From IMG/VR virus record IMGVR_UViG_3300004369_000003, positions 38,540 through 102,539 of that record: DNA of 64,000 nt; one strand, 5' to 3'. Every line of letters starts with the position of its first letter. Within the stretch, counting starts at the first letter, position 1. The notes below the pieces were generated by a model. That model saw only the letters and a list, made by a program, of their open reading frames with translations, was not told where the DNA came from and ran no database searches. Source of the DNA: a virus. This document shows positions 20,476 through 28,155 of the stretch, piece by piece. The position numbers and the translations under genes are program-made.

Positions 20476-22053
20476 ATGAGTGACGAAGACAGAGCTAGAT
20501 TTGTAGTTGTTGGTGGTGGGACTGCTGGATGGCTTTCAGCTCTTTACGTTAGATACAAGATGCCATCTGCCAAAGTTATTCTTGTTGAGTCAGACTCCAT
20601 TGGCATTCTAGGCGCTGGCGAGGGGACAACTCCTTCTTTTCTTTCTCTCATTGAAGAACTAAAAATTCCTCTATCTAGACTGGTCAAAGAAACAAGCACG
20701 ACCATTAAAAATGGAATCAAGTTTACTAACTGGACTGGAGATGGAAGCCACTACTACCACGGTTTTTCTGCAAGTTCAGAAGTCGGGTTTAGCGCTTTTG
20801 ACAATCCGCAGTTTCTCAGTGACACGAGTCTTTTGTTCGGTTATGGAATCTCGCAGAATAAACCTTTTGAAGATTTTAGTTTTTCGGAAAAGTTGAGTGA
20901 AAGCAACAAGGTTCCGTTTCATGTTCATCCAGAGTACGAGAATCAACTAATCCCAGACCCTATATTCAAATACATGTACGACGCTAATTATGCCGTTCAT
21001 TTTGATGCAATCGCTCTAGCAGAGTTTCTAAAGACCATTGCAATAGATGAAAGAAACATTGTTCGAGTTGAGGGCAAGGTCGTTTCTTACGAAAAAGACT
21101 CTGCTGGAGATATCAAGTCAATAACTTTAGATAGTGGTGAAGAGATTGAAGCCGACTTTCTTCTAGATTGCACTGGATTTGCAAAAAAATTTATAGGTGA
21201 GTCTTATGAATCAGAGTGGAACAGCCACTCAAAGAGCCTCACTGTCAACTCTGCTTTCCCTTTCTTTCTTCCCTCTGATGACAGTATCCCTGCTTACACA
21301 GAGTCAATAGCAATGAAGTACGGGTGGGTGTGGAAGATTCCTCTTCAGCACAGGTACGGCTGTGGCTACGTTTTTGACTCTAACTATCTAAACGATGAGG
21401 ATGCAAAGCAAGAAATAGTAGAAATGCTCGGGTTTGAGCCGAAGTGGCCTCGGGAAAGTTCTTTCAAGTTTGAGCCTGGTTATTTCAAAACTCCTTGGGT
21501 GAACAACTGCCTAGCGGTAGGGTTGTCTAGCGGTTTTATTGAACCTCTTGAAGCGACATCTATCTGGGCAACCATTATTTCTTTACGAGAAGCATTCAAA
21601 GACATCAACAGAGTTCTCAATAGAAACGACCAATACGTTGAGGATTTCAATAACAAGATGTGTGGGGTTGCAGAAGAGATTTTTGAGTTTGTCTACTTCC
21701 ACTACATGGGCGGAAGAAGCGACACGGAGTTTTGGAAGCACTACCAAGACCAAAACAACATTCCCGAAAGAGTAGAAAAGATGCTCAAGGTCTGGGAGTA
21801 CAGAACTCCTAGATATTCAGACTTCTCAAAGTTGTTCCTTCTTGAGAGCTGGCTTTCCGTCGGTTACGGACTCGGAAAAACAAACGAAGCCCTCTATAAA
21901 GAAGTATTTGAGGTCAACAAAGTCCCTGAGTTTGTCAACGAAGACTACGGTCATCTTAAGAATCAACAAGAACTAGTAATTGATAAGTCAATGGACCATA
22001 AAGAGTTCCTTGAAGACTTGAAGTCATCTAACCTAGGGCTTCAGCCACTGTAA
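20476..22053 (+). CDS. Flavin-dependent tryptophan halogenase family protein
   Basis: The protein has 525 residues, the usual length for PF04820. The FAD-binding motif GGGTAGW is at residues 13-19. Lys78 in TIKNGIKF aligns with the catalytic lysine (Lys79 of PrnA/RebH), and W284-V-W286-K-I-P fits the family WxWxIP motif. The segment SSGFIEPLEATSIW carries the Glu359 that matches the second conserved catalytic acid. All key residues are present, so activity is likely. Related genes are known in cyanophages. A flavin reductase is needed but none is seen here, so host FADH2 would be used. The substrate may be tryptophan, another small molecule or a virion residue. It lies between the methyltransferase and the glycosyltransferase. 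Confidence 0.9.
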   Translation: MSDEDRARFVVVGGGTAGWLSALYVRYKMPSAKVILVESDSIGILGAGEGTTPSFLSLIEELKIPLSRLVKETSTTIKNGIKFTNWTGDGSHYYHGFSASSEVGFSAFDNPQFLSDTSLLFGYGISQNKPFEDFSFSEKLSESNKVPFHVHPEYENQLIPDPIFKYMYDANYAVHFDAIALAEFLKTIAIDERNIVRVEGKVVSYEKDSAGDIKSITLDSGEEIEADFLLDCTGFAKKFIGESYESEWNSHSKSLTVNSAFPFFLPSDDSIPAYTESIAMKYGWVWKIPLQHRYGCGYVFDSNYLNDEDAKQEIVEMLGFEPKWPRESSFKFEPGYFKTPWVNNCLAVGLSSGFIEPLEATSIWATIISLREAFKDINRVLNRNDQYVEDFNNKMCGVAEEIFEFVYFHYMGGRSDTEFWKHYQDQNNIPERVEKMLKVWEYRTPRYSDFSKLFLLESWLSVGYGLGKTNEALYKEVFEVNKVPEFVNEDYGHLKNQQELVIDKSMDHKEFLEDLKSSNLGLQPL

Positions 22054-22065
22054 GGGAGAAGAACT

Positions 22066-23136
22066 GTGAAAGTAGCTGTTTACACGATTGCTCTTAACGA
22101 ACTTCAGTTTGTTGAGAAGTGGTTTGAGTCAGCAAAAGATGCTGATTACTTGCTCATTGCTGATACTGGGTCTACAGATGGAACGGTGGAGAAGGCTCGT
22201 GAGTTGGGCATCAATGTTGTCGATGTGCGTGTTAGCCCTTGGCGATTTGACGACGCACGCAATGCGGCGCTCGCGGCACTTCCTCTTGACATCGACATGT
22301 GCGTGTCCCTTGACATGGATGAAGTCATCACTCCAGGGTGGAGACAAGTTCTAGAAGAAGCTTGGGACAAGGGAATCAACCGACCTCGGTACAAGCACAT
22401 CTGGTCGTGGAACGAAGATGGTACGCCTGGTCTTGAGTTCTCCTACGACCACATCCACGCTCGCAAGGGGTTTCGTTGGCGTCACCCAGTACACGAGTGC
22501 ATCTACTCCTACGGCATTGAAGAGGTTCAGGGTTGGATTGACGGCCTAGAAACGCACCACCACCCCGACAATACCAAGAGCAGGTCTCAGTACCTGCCAC
22601 TTCTCGCGCTTTCCGTGAAAGAAGACCCCTACAACGACCGCAATGCCTTTTACTACGGTCGTGAGTTGTACTTCTACGGTCGCTACATGGAGGCTGCAGC
22701 TGAACTTAAGCGCCACCTAGAGCTTCCTACGGCTCAGTGGGCCCCAGAGCGAGCAGCATCAATGCGATTCATCGCCAAGTCACTTCCAGACGAGGCTGAA
22801 GTGTGGCTTAGAAGAGCAATTGAGCAAGCACCAGGTCGTCGTGAGCCATTTGTTGACCTGGCTAAGGTCTACTACGGTCGTCAGCAGTGGAGGCAGTGTT
22901 TAGAAGCCGCTGAGAGCGCCTTAGAGATTAAAGAGAAGCCTCTTGAGTATCTTTGTGAGGCAGAATCGTGGGGAGCAGCACCTTGGGACTATGCAGCAAT
23001 TGCCGCTTACAACTTAGGTGAGTACGAAAAAGCCGCTGAGTACGCCAGAAATGCCGTAGAGATTGAGCCCGACAACGAAAGACTTCGTTCAAACGTTCAA
23101 TACTGCGAACTAGCAGCCGCTAAGTCTGCTTCTTAG
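22066..23136 (+). CDS. GT2-family glycosyltransferase with TPR-like C-terminus
   Basis: The protein has 356 residues. The start is GTG, 8 nt after AAGGGAG. The N-terminus shows the GT-A pattern MKVAVYTIALNE, then ADTGSTDGT (Asp33) and the DxD motif LDMDE (Asp83, Asp85), consistent with a nucleotide-sugar-dependent transferase. Residues about 200-345 are helical repeats (NAFYYGRELYFYGRYMEAA..., YNLGEYEKAAEYARNAVEI) typical of TPRs, which could hold a protein acceptor. It may glycosylate collagen-like fibres or other virion proteins. It ends the + strand block, and its last 17 bp overlap the 3' end of the opposing WhiB-like gene. Confidence 0.88.
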   Translation: MKVAVYTIALNELQFVEKWFESAKDADYLLIADTGSTDGTVEKARELGINVVDVRVSPWRFDDARNAALAALPLDIDMCVSLDMDEVITPGWRQVLEEAWDKGINRPRYKHIWSWNEDGTPGLEFSYDHIHARKGFRWRHPVHECIYSYGIEEVQGWIDGLETHHHPDNTKSRSQYLPLLALSVKEDPYNDRNAFYYGRELYFYGRYMEAAAELKRHLELPTAQWAPERAASMRFIAKSLPDEAEVWLRRAIEQAPGRREPFVDLAKVYYGRQQWRQCLEAAESALEIKEKPLEYLCEAESWGAAPWDYAAIAAYNLGEYEKAAEYARNAVEIEPDNERLRSNVQYCELAAAKSAS

Positions 23137-23668
23137 TCTTAGCTTTTGCGCGAGCCTTCTCTCGTTCACGAATCCTGGCTCGGCGTTCACGTTCCTTCTG
23201 CTTCTTTTCTTCTTTTTGCTGACGCTCAATTTGATAAGCAAGGACCGCATTCGCGCTTGTTCGACTACGCCATGCAAATCCGCAAACTGTACATGTAACA
23301 ATTTTTGCTGTAGTCCACCGACCACCACCAGACATTTCTTGACTACTTGTTTCTAGTTTTGATGGTCGTGCACTGCAGTAAGGACAGTGTGGGAACCTAC
23401 GTCTGCGTGTTTCTTCTCCTTTGTAGGAGACAGATAGAGCGCGTCGTATCTCTACTTCGTCCTTTCCCCCCCAGATTCCCCAAATTTGGCGATGCTCCAG
23501 CGCCCATTGAATACATTGTTTTCTGACGGGGCAGCCATAACAGAGGTTTTTAGCCTCATATCGTTCTTTGGGGTCCTTTGAGAAGAACCAGTCTCTGTTG
23601 TCTCTATGCTCTGGCTTGGAGCATGAAGCATCCACTTGCCATGTCAAGTTGTCTGCTGGTTCCCACAC
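23120..23668 (-). CDS. WhiB-like regulator with C-terminal zinc-ribbon extension
   Basis: The protein has 182 residues. Cys16, Cys43, Cys46 and Cys52 give the C...CxxC...C iron-sulfur pattern of WhiB proteins, followed by GIWGG (64-68). Beyond the normal WhiB length it has CPYC (95, 98) and CTVC (126, 129), a probable zinc ribbon. The tail is highly basic (KEEKKQKERERRARIRERE) and could bind nucleic acid. WhiB proteins are restricted to actinobacteria and their phages and work with the host sigma factor. The GTG start follows AAGGTAG; the frame has a stop just upstream. It converges on the glycosyltransferase gene. A phage-encoded transcription switch is the likely role. Confidence 0.88.
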   Translation of the reverse strand: MWEPADNLTWQVDASCSKPEHRDNRDWFFSKDPKERYEAKNLCYGCPVRKQCIQWALEHRQIWGIWGGKDEVEIRRALSVSYKGEETRRRRFPHCPYCSARPSKLETSSQEMSGGGRWTTAKIVTCTVCGFAWRSRTSANAVLAYQIERQQKEEKKQKERERRARIREREKARAKAKTKKQT

Positions 23669-23712
23669 GCAACCATACTACCTTATCGACTATAAAGTAT
23701 GCGACTATTTTA

Positions 23713-24060
23713 CTATTTTTTGATGGAAATTTCAACCCAGGTCATTGGCAGTGGGTCGTCTACATAGTCCCCATATTCGGTCTCAGCGTGTTCGTCACAG
23801 ACCGTATATTCGGATTCCTGGTCCAAGAATCCAGCCCACCCAAACTCATAATGGGCGTCTTCAAACATCCTGAAACCATCTGAAAGAGAGTCTGCAACCC
23901 CATCTCGCTGGAGCGTGGAGGCGAGAGCCCTCCTGACAATTTCGTTATCTGTGTCTATGTGCTCAATGGTGTAATAGATAAGGTCGGCTTTTGTCTCTGG
24001 TTCATAACCATTGCCTTCCCACTCTCTCCAGAGCGACTCTCCCAATCTAATGTCTTTCAT
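23713..24060 (-). CDS. Hypothetical acidic protein, 115 residues
   Basis: I do not recognise a family. The protein is acidic, starts MKDIRLGESLWREWEG and contains DLIYYTIEHIDTDNEIVRRA and DPLPMTWVEISIKK. It has no Cys motif, membrane segment or signal peptide. The start is one base after the stop of the Cys-rich gene, so it is translated as part of the small-gene operon around the two WhiB-like genes. The 44-bp gap to the 182-residue WhiB gene contains two TAGTCG copies 15 bp apart, possibly an operator. Confidence 0.7.
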   Translation of the reverse strand: MKDIRLGESLWREWEGNGYEPETKADLIYYTIEHIDTDNEIVRRALASTLQRDGVADSLSDGFRMFEDAHYEFGWAGFLDQESEYTVCDEHAETEYGDYVDDPLPMTWVEISIKK

Positions 24061-24061
24061 G

Positions 24062-24373
24062 TCAGTCTTCTTCTTCTCTCTCCCAAAGTTCTAATTCAGA
24101 GAAGGTTGACGGACTACCACTTGTGATTTTGTGGTTTGTGAACATGTCTAGTTCTGGGTCCCTAAGTTCAAAAATTCCGCTGACTGTAATCTTCCCGCAC
24201 TGGGAGCAAATTTCAACAGTTTGGGTGTTGTATTTATTGGGCACATCAACGCCTATGAGACGAAGTTTGACATTACCTTCGTCATCAACACTTTCTGGTT
24301 CCCAGCGGGCGTGGTCTTTGAGCCAACAGGCTTCACATGTCGGCTGTGGCGTTAAGACTCGCTCTGCGCTCAT
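24062..24373 (-). CDS. Small protein with two CxxC pairs, probable zinc binding
   Basis: The protein has 103 residues. CEAC (Cys13, Cys16) and CSQC (Cys56, Cys59) are spaced as in a zinc ribbon. The rest is acidic (TFSELELWEREEED). Its ATG at 24373 lies inside the 3' end of the 112-residue WhiB-like gene, overlapping it by 41 bp. That overlap is unusual in this window, but the reading frame and Cys pattern support a real gene. It may be a regulatory accessory protein; function unknown. Confidence 0.65.
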   Translation of the reverse strand: MSAERVLTPQPTCEACWLKDHARWEPESVDDEGNVKLRLIGVDVPNKYNTQTVEICSQCGKITVSGIFELRDPELDMFTNHKITSGSPSTFSELELWEREEED

Positions 24374-24671
24374 ACAGATATTCTACCTCTTCAGGGAGAG
24401 CCGTATCTGGAACAAACCGCGATTTTCCTTGCCTTTTAATGAGTTTTCGCTCATTAGGAGTGAGACCTCCCCATACACCGTGAGTCTCGTTTTTTAATCC
24501 CCAAATAGCGCAATCAGTTTTGTATTCGCAAGTAGAGCAAACTTTTTTAGCGTCCCCATACATAGAGTCGTTTGTGCCATTTGATTCTGGGTCGTCTTTG
24601 TCTTGAGCAAAGAAGACGTTAACTCCGACTTCAGTACATGGTGCGTTTTGAAACTCCCAAGGACCTCTCAT
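24333..24671 (-). CDS. WhiB-like transcription regulator
   Basis: The protein has 112 residues. The pattern is Cys12, Cys45, Cys48, Cys54, then GVWGG at 65-69 followed by LTPNERK. This is the classic WhiB arrangement that coordinates a 4Fe-4S cluster and contacts the host primary sigma factor. It lacks the C-terminal zinc ribbon of the 182-residue paralogue. Two different WhiB-like genes sit within 1.6 kb, at the end of the early/replication block. Phage WhiB proteins are known to repress host whiB genes in some cases; which promoters this one acts on cannot be inferred. Confidence 0.92.
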   Translation of the reverse strand: MRGPWEFQNAPCTEVGVNVFFAQDKDDPESNGTNDSMYGDAKKVCSTCEYKTDCAIWGLKNETHGVWGGLTPNERKLIKRQGKSRFVPDTALPEEVEYLYERRASLNATADM

Positions 24672-24676
24672 TTAGG

Positions 24677-25012
24677 TCAGTCGTTCCTATGGTTTTGTCC
24701 GACCTCATAACCACAACCAGCATAGCCAGCAATGTCAATCCAGGTATCTGGTTGAAAGCCAGCTTTAGAAACAAATCGAGCGAGCTTCACTCCGACCATA
24801 GCCATTGCTACTTCTTCGGGTGTGAACTCTCGCTCAAAGATGACTTCCCAAATCTTTGCAATGTTGGTGAAGTTTTCCTCGGGACCCCCGTACTGCTTGT
24901 TCCTATCTCCGTTGATAATCCTTGCGGCTTCTCGGAGCGCTTGGACCCTTACGGGGGCATCATCTGTAATTGGGACAGTCACCTGTGGTGTTGTCGTTTC
25001 GTCAGTTGACAT
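24677..25012 (-). CDS. DUF6378-like phage protein
   Basis: The protein has 111 residues. ALREAARIINGDRNKQYGGP, ENFTNIAKIWEV, FTPEEVAMAMVGVKLARF and QPDTWIDIAGYAGCG match a family common in actinobacteriophages and other phages (DUF6378 by my recollection). The function is unknown; the conserved core is all-helical. The sequence length is normal for the family. It overlaps the upstream 82-residue gene by 11 bp and is 5 bp before the WhiB-like gene. Confidence 0.8.
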   Translation of the reverse strand: MSTDETTTPQVTVPITDDAPVRVQALREAARIINGDRNKQYGGPEENFTNIAKIWEVIFEREFTPEEVAMAMVGVKLARFVSKAGFQPDTWIDIAGYAGCGYEVGQNHRND

Positions 25013-25250
25013 CTTTCAACCTCGCAATCACTTCGGCGGTATATTCAAATTCACTAGAAACGTCTTTTGTCTTTCTGACGATGAGTTCATAGTTAATCTT
25101 CGGTCTAGAGGTCTCTTCTTCGTCTTCCTCAAACTCGTCGTCTGGGTCGGACTCAGAAAGAAACTTATAGATGGCGGCTTCAGCGTTTGCTTTCAGTTCC
25201 GAATAACTATCTCCGCCAACTTCAAAATGAACAGTTGTCGTTGTTGACAT
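25002..25250 (-). CDS. Hypothetical protein, 82 residues
   Basis: No family is recognised. The protein begins MSTTTTVHFEVGGDSYSELK and has an acidic middle (DPDDEFEEDEEE). Strand-helix alternation (HFEVGGDSYSELKANAEAA, INYELIVRKTK, EYTAEVIARLK) suggests a small alpha/beta fold, perhaps an Arc/dodecin-like oligomer. Its ATG overlaps the stop of the 139-residue gene by one base, indicating coupled translation. Confidence 0.7.
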   Translation of the reverse strand: MSTTTTVHFEVGGDSYSELKANAEAAIYKFLSESDPDDEFEEDEEETSRPKINYELIVRKTKDVSSEFEYTAEVIARLKDVN

Positions 25251-25669
25251 TATGAAACCAACTTTTCCAGTTTGTCTGGCGGATAGTGCGCTCCATCAAG
25301 AACTGGTTCTTTTCCATCTGTTGTTTTGATGATTACATCTCCGTAACGGACACCGACAACAACACCGACGCGACCATTGTGGATTGTTCCAAGTTCGCCA
25401 CCGAAAGCGTCAAACCTAACTCGAACTCTTTCGGCAACTCTGATGTCTCCTGGTCTTACTGGAACCCACACTTCGTCTTTTTTGTCTTTTACAAAGGTGT
25501 GTCCCTTGGCTAGCAAGGAAAACATTTCAATGGTCTTGCTTTGATGCTCTTCAGTCAATTCAATGGAATCAAAGAGTTCAATTAGTTTCATCGTAGCGTC
25601 GCCAACTGGCTTTCTTACTCGCGCCGCCTGGAGTTGTTCTTTTACCCATTTCATGTCAAGGTTTGCCAT
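25250..25669 (-). CDS. Hypothetical protein with SH3/KOW-like C-terminus
   Basis: The protein has 139 residues. The N-terminal half is helical. Residues about 85-125 read RVRFDAFGGELGTIHNGRVG and then VVVGVRYGDVIIKTTDGKEP, which looks like a KOW/SH3-type small beta-barrel as found in some nucleic-acid-associated or mRNA-handling proteins. A clear AAAGGAG lies before the ATG at 25669. No enzyme motif is seen. It belongs to the small-gene run that follows the replication genes. Confidence 0.7.
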   Translation of the reverse strand: MANLDMKWVKEQLQAARVRKPVGDATMKLIELFDSIELTEEHQSKTIEMFSLLAKGHTFVKDKKDEVWVPVRPGDIRVAERVRVRFDAFGGELGTIHNGRVGVVVGVRYGDVIIKTTDGKEPVLDGAHYPPDKLEKLVS

Positions 25670-25703
25670 TTTGGGCTCCTTTCTTTAAGCGATTCTAGTT
25701 TAT

Positions 25704-26738
25704 TTATGACGCAAAAGTAAAGGAGTCAGACCTGACAATCTGACCCTCTACAGCCTTGCTGAGGCGTTCGGAGGACTCTTCAAAAGACATAATGTGTCGC
25801 TTGTATGACTCTTTCTGAAAGTCAGCAAGTTCTATTCTTTCTTGCAGACCCATCTCCTCAATGGACGATGCCAAATAGGTCCAAGAAGAACCCATAAAAC
25901 TCGTGTGCCTCCAATCAGTCGCCACTGGGACGCGCTGCTGAAGTGACTGTGCCAGTAGGGGGGACCACCAGGGCTGTCCTTGGCGATACACCGAAACCAG
26001 TGAGCCAACGCTTCCAGCAACCCTCTGAAGAACCTCACTCTGAGGCTCTAGACGCTTCTGAGTAAGCGGTTCAATATCTGCAGAAAGGGTTTTTTGGAGT
26101 TTCTTTACCCACACCGAGTTTGGAACATCAGCAGTCCAATAGTCTTTGTTTTGCTGCGTTACTTGATGTGTCTCCGTGTTCCGTAGAATCCAGTCATCAA
26201 CTTCCACGGGGAAAAGGCTGTCCCACCTAAGAAGGCTTCTTTGATACTGGTCAATTGAGCACCAAGGAAACGCTGGGTAGTAGGTCTTAGGCCAAGTTCT
26301 ACTAAATAGAAACTCTATAAAACCAATGACCTCGTTCTGGTATTTGTTTTCAGAGGTGAAGTCCGAATAACTTTTTCTTCTGCTGTAGAAATCTTTCGTC
26401 AAGTCCGAAACGCCACTCCTACATGAGTTGATAGATGCTTGAAGTTTGTGTGGTTCTGGAGCGTCAATAAACATCTCCAGATTTCCTAACTTCCAAGCCC
26501 TGTATCCGATAGCAAAGGCAGGGTAGACCTTGTATGCAGTCACACTCGTTGGTGGAGCAATGCCAAGGAGAACCTTGTCGTATTTATCTAGTTCCTCCAT
26601 AGACAGCCCCAGTGTGGGCTTTTCCATGAAGTGAACCTCATGTCCTTGGCTCGCAAGTGCGTCCTTTAGATACGCCGAGAATGTTGGACCAAATTGGCTT
26701 GTTTGAGATGCCGTTGAGCCCGTAATCAAAATTTTCAT
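25704..26738 (-). CDS. Putative glycosyltransferase-like protein (GT-B-like)
   Basis: The protein has 344 residues. The N-terminus, MKILITGSTASQTSQFGPTF, followed by LKDALASQGHEVHFMEKP, looks like a Rossmann half of a GT-B enzyme. The C-terminal segment RQGQPWWSPLLAQSLQQRVP followed by VATDW resembles the nucleotide-sugar side of such enzymes. No classic EX7E motif is clear. It may modify phage DNA or act on a small molecule; the family call is weak. It lies just downstream of the SSB-like gene and of the palindrome and hairpin at 26761-26825, so its expression may be separately controlled. A start at 26738 (ATG) is preceded by AGGAAGAG. Confidence 0.45.
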   Translation of the reverse strand: MKILITGSTASQTSQFGPTFSAYLKDALASQGHEVHFMEKPTLGLSMEELDKYDKVLLGIAPPTSVTAYKVYPAFAIGYRAWKLGNLEMFIDAPEPHKLQASINSCRSGVSDLTKDFYSRRKSYSDFTSENKYQNEVIGFIEFLFSRTWPKTYYPAFPWCSIDQYQRSLLRWDSLFPVEVDDWILRNTETHQVTQQNKDYWTADVPNSVWVKKLQKTLSADIEPLTQKRLEPQSEVLQRVAGSVGSLVSVYRQGQPWWSPLLAQSLQQRVPVATDWRHTSFMGSSWTYLASSIEEMGLQERIELADFQKESYKRHIMSFEESSERLSKAVEGQIVRSDSFTFAS

Positions 26739-26760
26739 TTCACTCTTCCTGTCTTTTTAC

Positions 26761-26801
26761 TGGAAAGCCGCCCAACCCCTCTTAGGGCTGGACGGCTTCC
26801 A
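26761..26801 (-). other. Intercistronic RNA hairpin after the SSB-like gene
   Basis: On the - strand, GGAAGCCGTCCAGCCC can pair with GGGTTGGGCGGCTTTCC; two positions are G-U wobbles in RNA and one base is bulged. The same arms have two A-C mismatches if read as + strand RNA, so the structure belongs to - strand transcripts. No U-run follows (AGTAAAAAG), so it is not a standard intrinsic terminator. It may be a processing, stability or attenuation element between the SSB-like and GT-like genes. Confidence 0.6.
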
Positions 26802-26803
26802 GA

Positions 26804-26825
26804 GGTATATCTGTACAGATATACC
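26804..26825. promoter_or_regulatory. Perfect 22-bp palindrome
   Basis: The half-site GGTATATCTGT is followed immediately by its exact reverse complement, giving a gapless 22-bp dyad. It starts two bases after the SSB-like stop codon. Such dyads are typical of operators for dimeric regulators or of unusually stable cruciform/hairpin elements. No other copy was noticed in the window by eye. Confidence 0.65.
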
Positions 26826-26827
26826 GA

Positions 26828-27376
26828 TTAGAACGGAGCGGTAGGTGCTGCCGTTGAAGTACCCGCTCCAACCGTGCTTGCAGCCGTAGGCGGTGCAGGC
26901 GGTGCAGGAGGGGCAGGTGGCGCTGCAGGAGCGGGCGCTGCGGCTGTCTGAGGAGCCGCAGTAGCTGCTGCGTTTGCCGTGTAGTAGTTCTTGATTTCGT
27001 TCCGCTTGTTGCCGTTGTAGGTACGGGAACCGACCTGACCACGGAACTTGCGACCAACCATTGCCTGCTCAATCTGAGCGTTCGACGGGTTAGAGTCGAA
27101 GAACTCCTTTGAGAGACCCATAGCGGTCATCTTGCGGAAGAAGATGCCCAGGGCAGTCGGATTGTCGGGAGAAACCACGAGGTTATCCCAGACGAGACGC
27201 TTGGCGTGAGGGCCATCGTCAACCTGTGCCTTGAGGCTGAACATGGTCTTACCCGACTGGGTGACCTTTGCGGTCCCCTCAAGAACGGTGAAGTTATAAT
27301 CACCGTCTGGGAGGGGCTCATAGGATTGGGTCTCGCCTGCTTCCTTAATCAGGTCCGACCAGTTGAGTGAACTCAT
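26828..27376 (-). CDS. DUF669-type single-stranded DNA-binding-like protein
   Basis: The protein has 182 residues. LNWSDLIKEAGETQSYEPLP, DGDYNFTVLEGTAKVT, MFSLKAQVDDGPHAKRLVWD and AMVGRKFRGQVGSRTYNGNK match the DUF669 family of phage proteins that act like SSB. Residues about 140-182 are an Ala/Pro-rich linker ending TAPF. The typical acidic DDDLPF-like tip of bacterial SSB is reduced. It overlaps the Sak4-like ATPase gene by 4 bp (ATGA), which links recombination ATPase and ssDNA binding in one unit, as in other phages. Confidence 0.8.
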   Translation of the reverse strand: MSSLNWSDLIKEAGETQSYEPLPDGDYNFTVLEGTAKVTQSGKTMFSLKAQVDDGPHAKRLVWDNLVVSPDNPTALGIFFRKMTAMGLSKEFFDSNPSNAQIEQAMVGRKFRGQVGSRTYNGNKRNEIKNYYTANAAATAAPQTAAAPAPAAPPAPPAPPAPPTAASTVGAGTSTAAPTAPF

Positions 27377-28152
27377 ACTGCTACCTCATCTTTCTTCTTG
27401 GTTGACTTTTCGGCCTGTCGAGGTCCGAAAATGGTGTTCAGCATCTCTTCAATGCTGAGGTTTTGTTGCTCCACGATTGAGCCCAGTCGTCCCTGAACTC
27501 GCTCGCCCGCTTCGTAGTCCGCAGTCCGTTCAACGTACATACGGCGAACCTTGTACGGAGGCTGAAGTGGGTCTGGATTGACGACTGACTCAACAGTCAG
27601 AGCACCGAGAATGTCATAGAAGTACGGTGCCTGAATGGCGAGCTGTCCTTGAAGGTACGGACGATGGCGTCCGTCCTGTGTAACCCTAGACATCGCTGTA
27701 AGCACAACTGCCTCCAGCGGGGTCGTGGGGTGCATCGTGAGGTCGCGGAGGTCACGAAGAAGTCCGCCCATGTGGCGAAGAAGTTCGCCCCACTGCTGCA
27801 TCTTCATTTGCTCGTTGCCCGCGATGCTGTCCATGCACTTGACCTGCAACTCCGAGATGGAGTCGATAATCAAGGACTTGAACTGGTGCTTACCAGCCTG
27901 TAGCCACTGGTAGGTCTTGAGAACCGTGTCGTAGTCCCGAACGGGAACAACAGCGGTGTCCCAAGAGCCATCAGCAACAGGTGGCTCTTCCCTAAGCGGG
28001 TCCCAGTACTTGATGTTGATGGGGAGGAACCTGTGTCCACCCTCAACGTCAAGCATGAGACGCGGGTAAGGTGCGGTCACGGCGAAGGATGACTTACCAA
28101 CCTTTGACTCGCCGTAAACCATTACGGTCAATGACCGTTGGATATTACTCAT
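27373..28152 (-). CDS. RecA-like ATPase, Sak4/AAA_24 type
   Basis: The protein has 259 residues. Walker A GESKVGKSS is at residues 14-22, Walker B SLIIDSISEL near 95. Further pieces (LTAMSRVTQDGRHRPYLQGQ and a C-terminal helical tail) match the phage ATPase family annotated as Sak4 or AAA_24, which promotes annealing and recombination with an SSB partner. That partner is the overlapping downstream gene. The nuclease gene lies 3 bp upstream, so nuclease, ATPase and SSB form one recombination set. Confidence 0.85.
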   Translation of the reverse strand: MSNIQRSLTVMVYGESKVGKSSFAVTAPYPRLMLDVEGGHRFLPINIKYWDPLREEPPVADGSWDTAVVPVRDYDTVLKTYQWLQAGKHQFKSLIIDSISELQVKCMDSIAGNEQMKMQQWGELLRHMGGLLRDLRDLTMHPTTPLEAVVLTAMSRVTQDGRHRPYLQGQLAIQAPYFYDILGALTVESVVNPDPLQPPYKVRRMYVERTADYEAGERVQGRLGSIVEQQNLSIEEMLNTIFGPRQAEKSTKKKDEVAV

Positions 28153-28155
28153 GCG

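Noticed and set aside
20476-22053. A DNA-modification role for the cassette
   Set aside because: Neither methyltransferase nor halogenase shows DNA-modifying motifs; there is no support beyond proximity to a GT gene.
26761-26801. Intrinsic terminator
   Set aside because: The stem is good, but no U-run follows on either strand; it is reported as a hairpin only. The same reasoning applies at 46759-46811.
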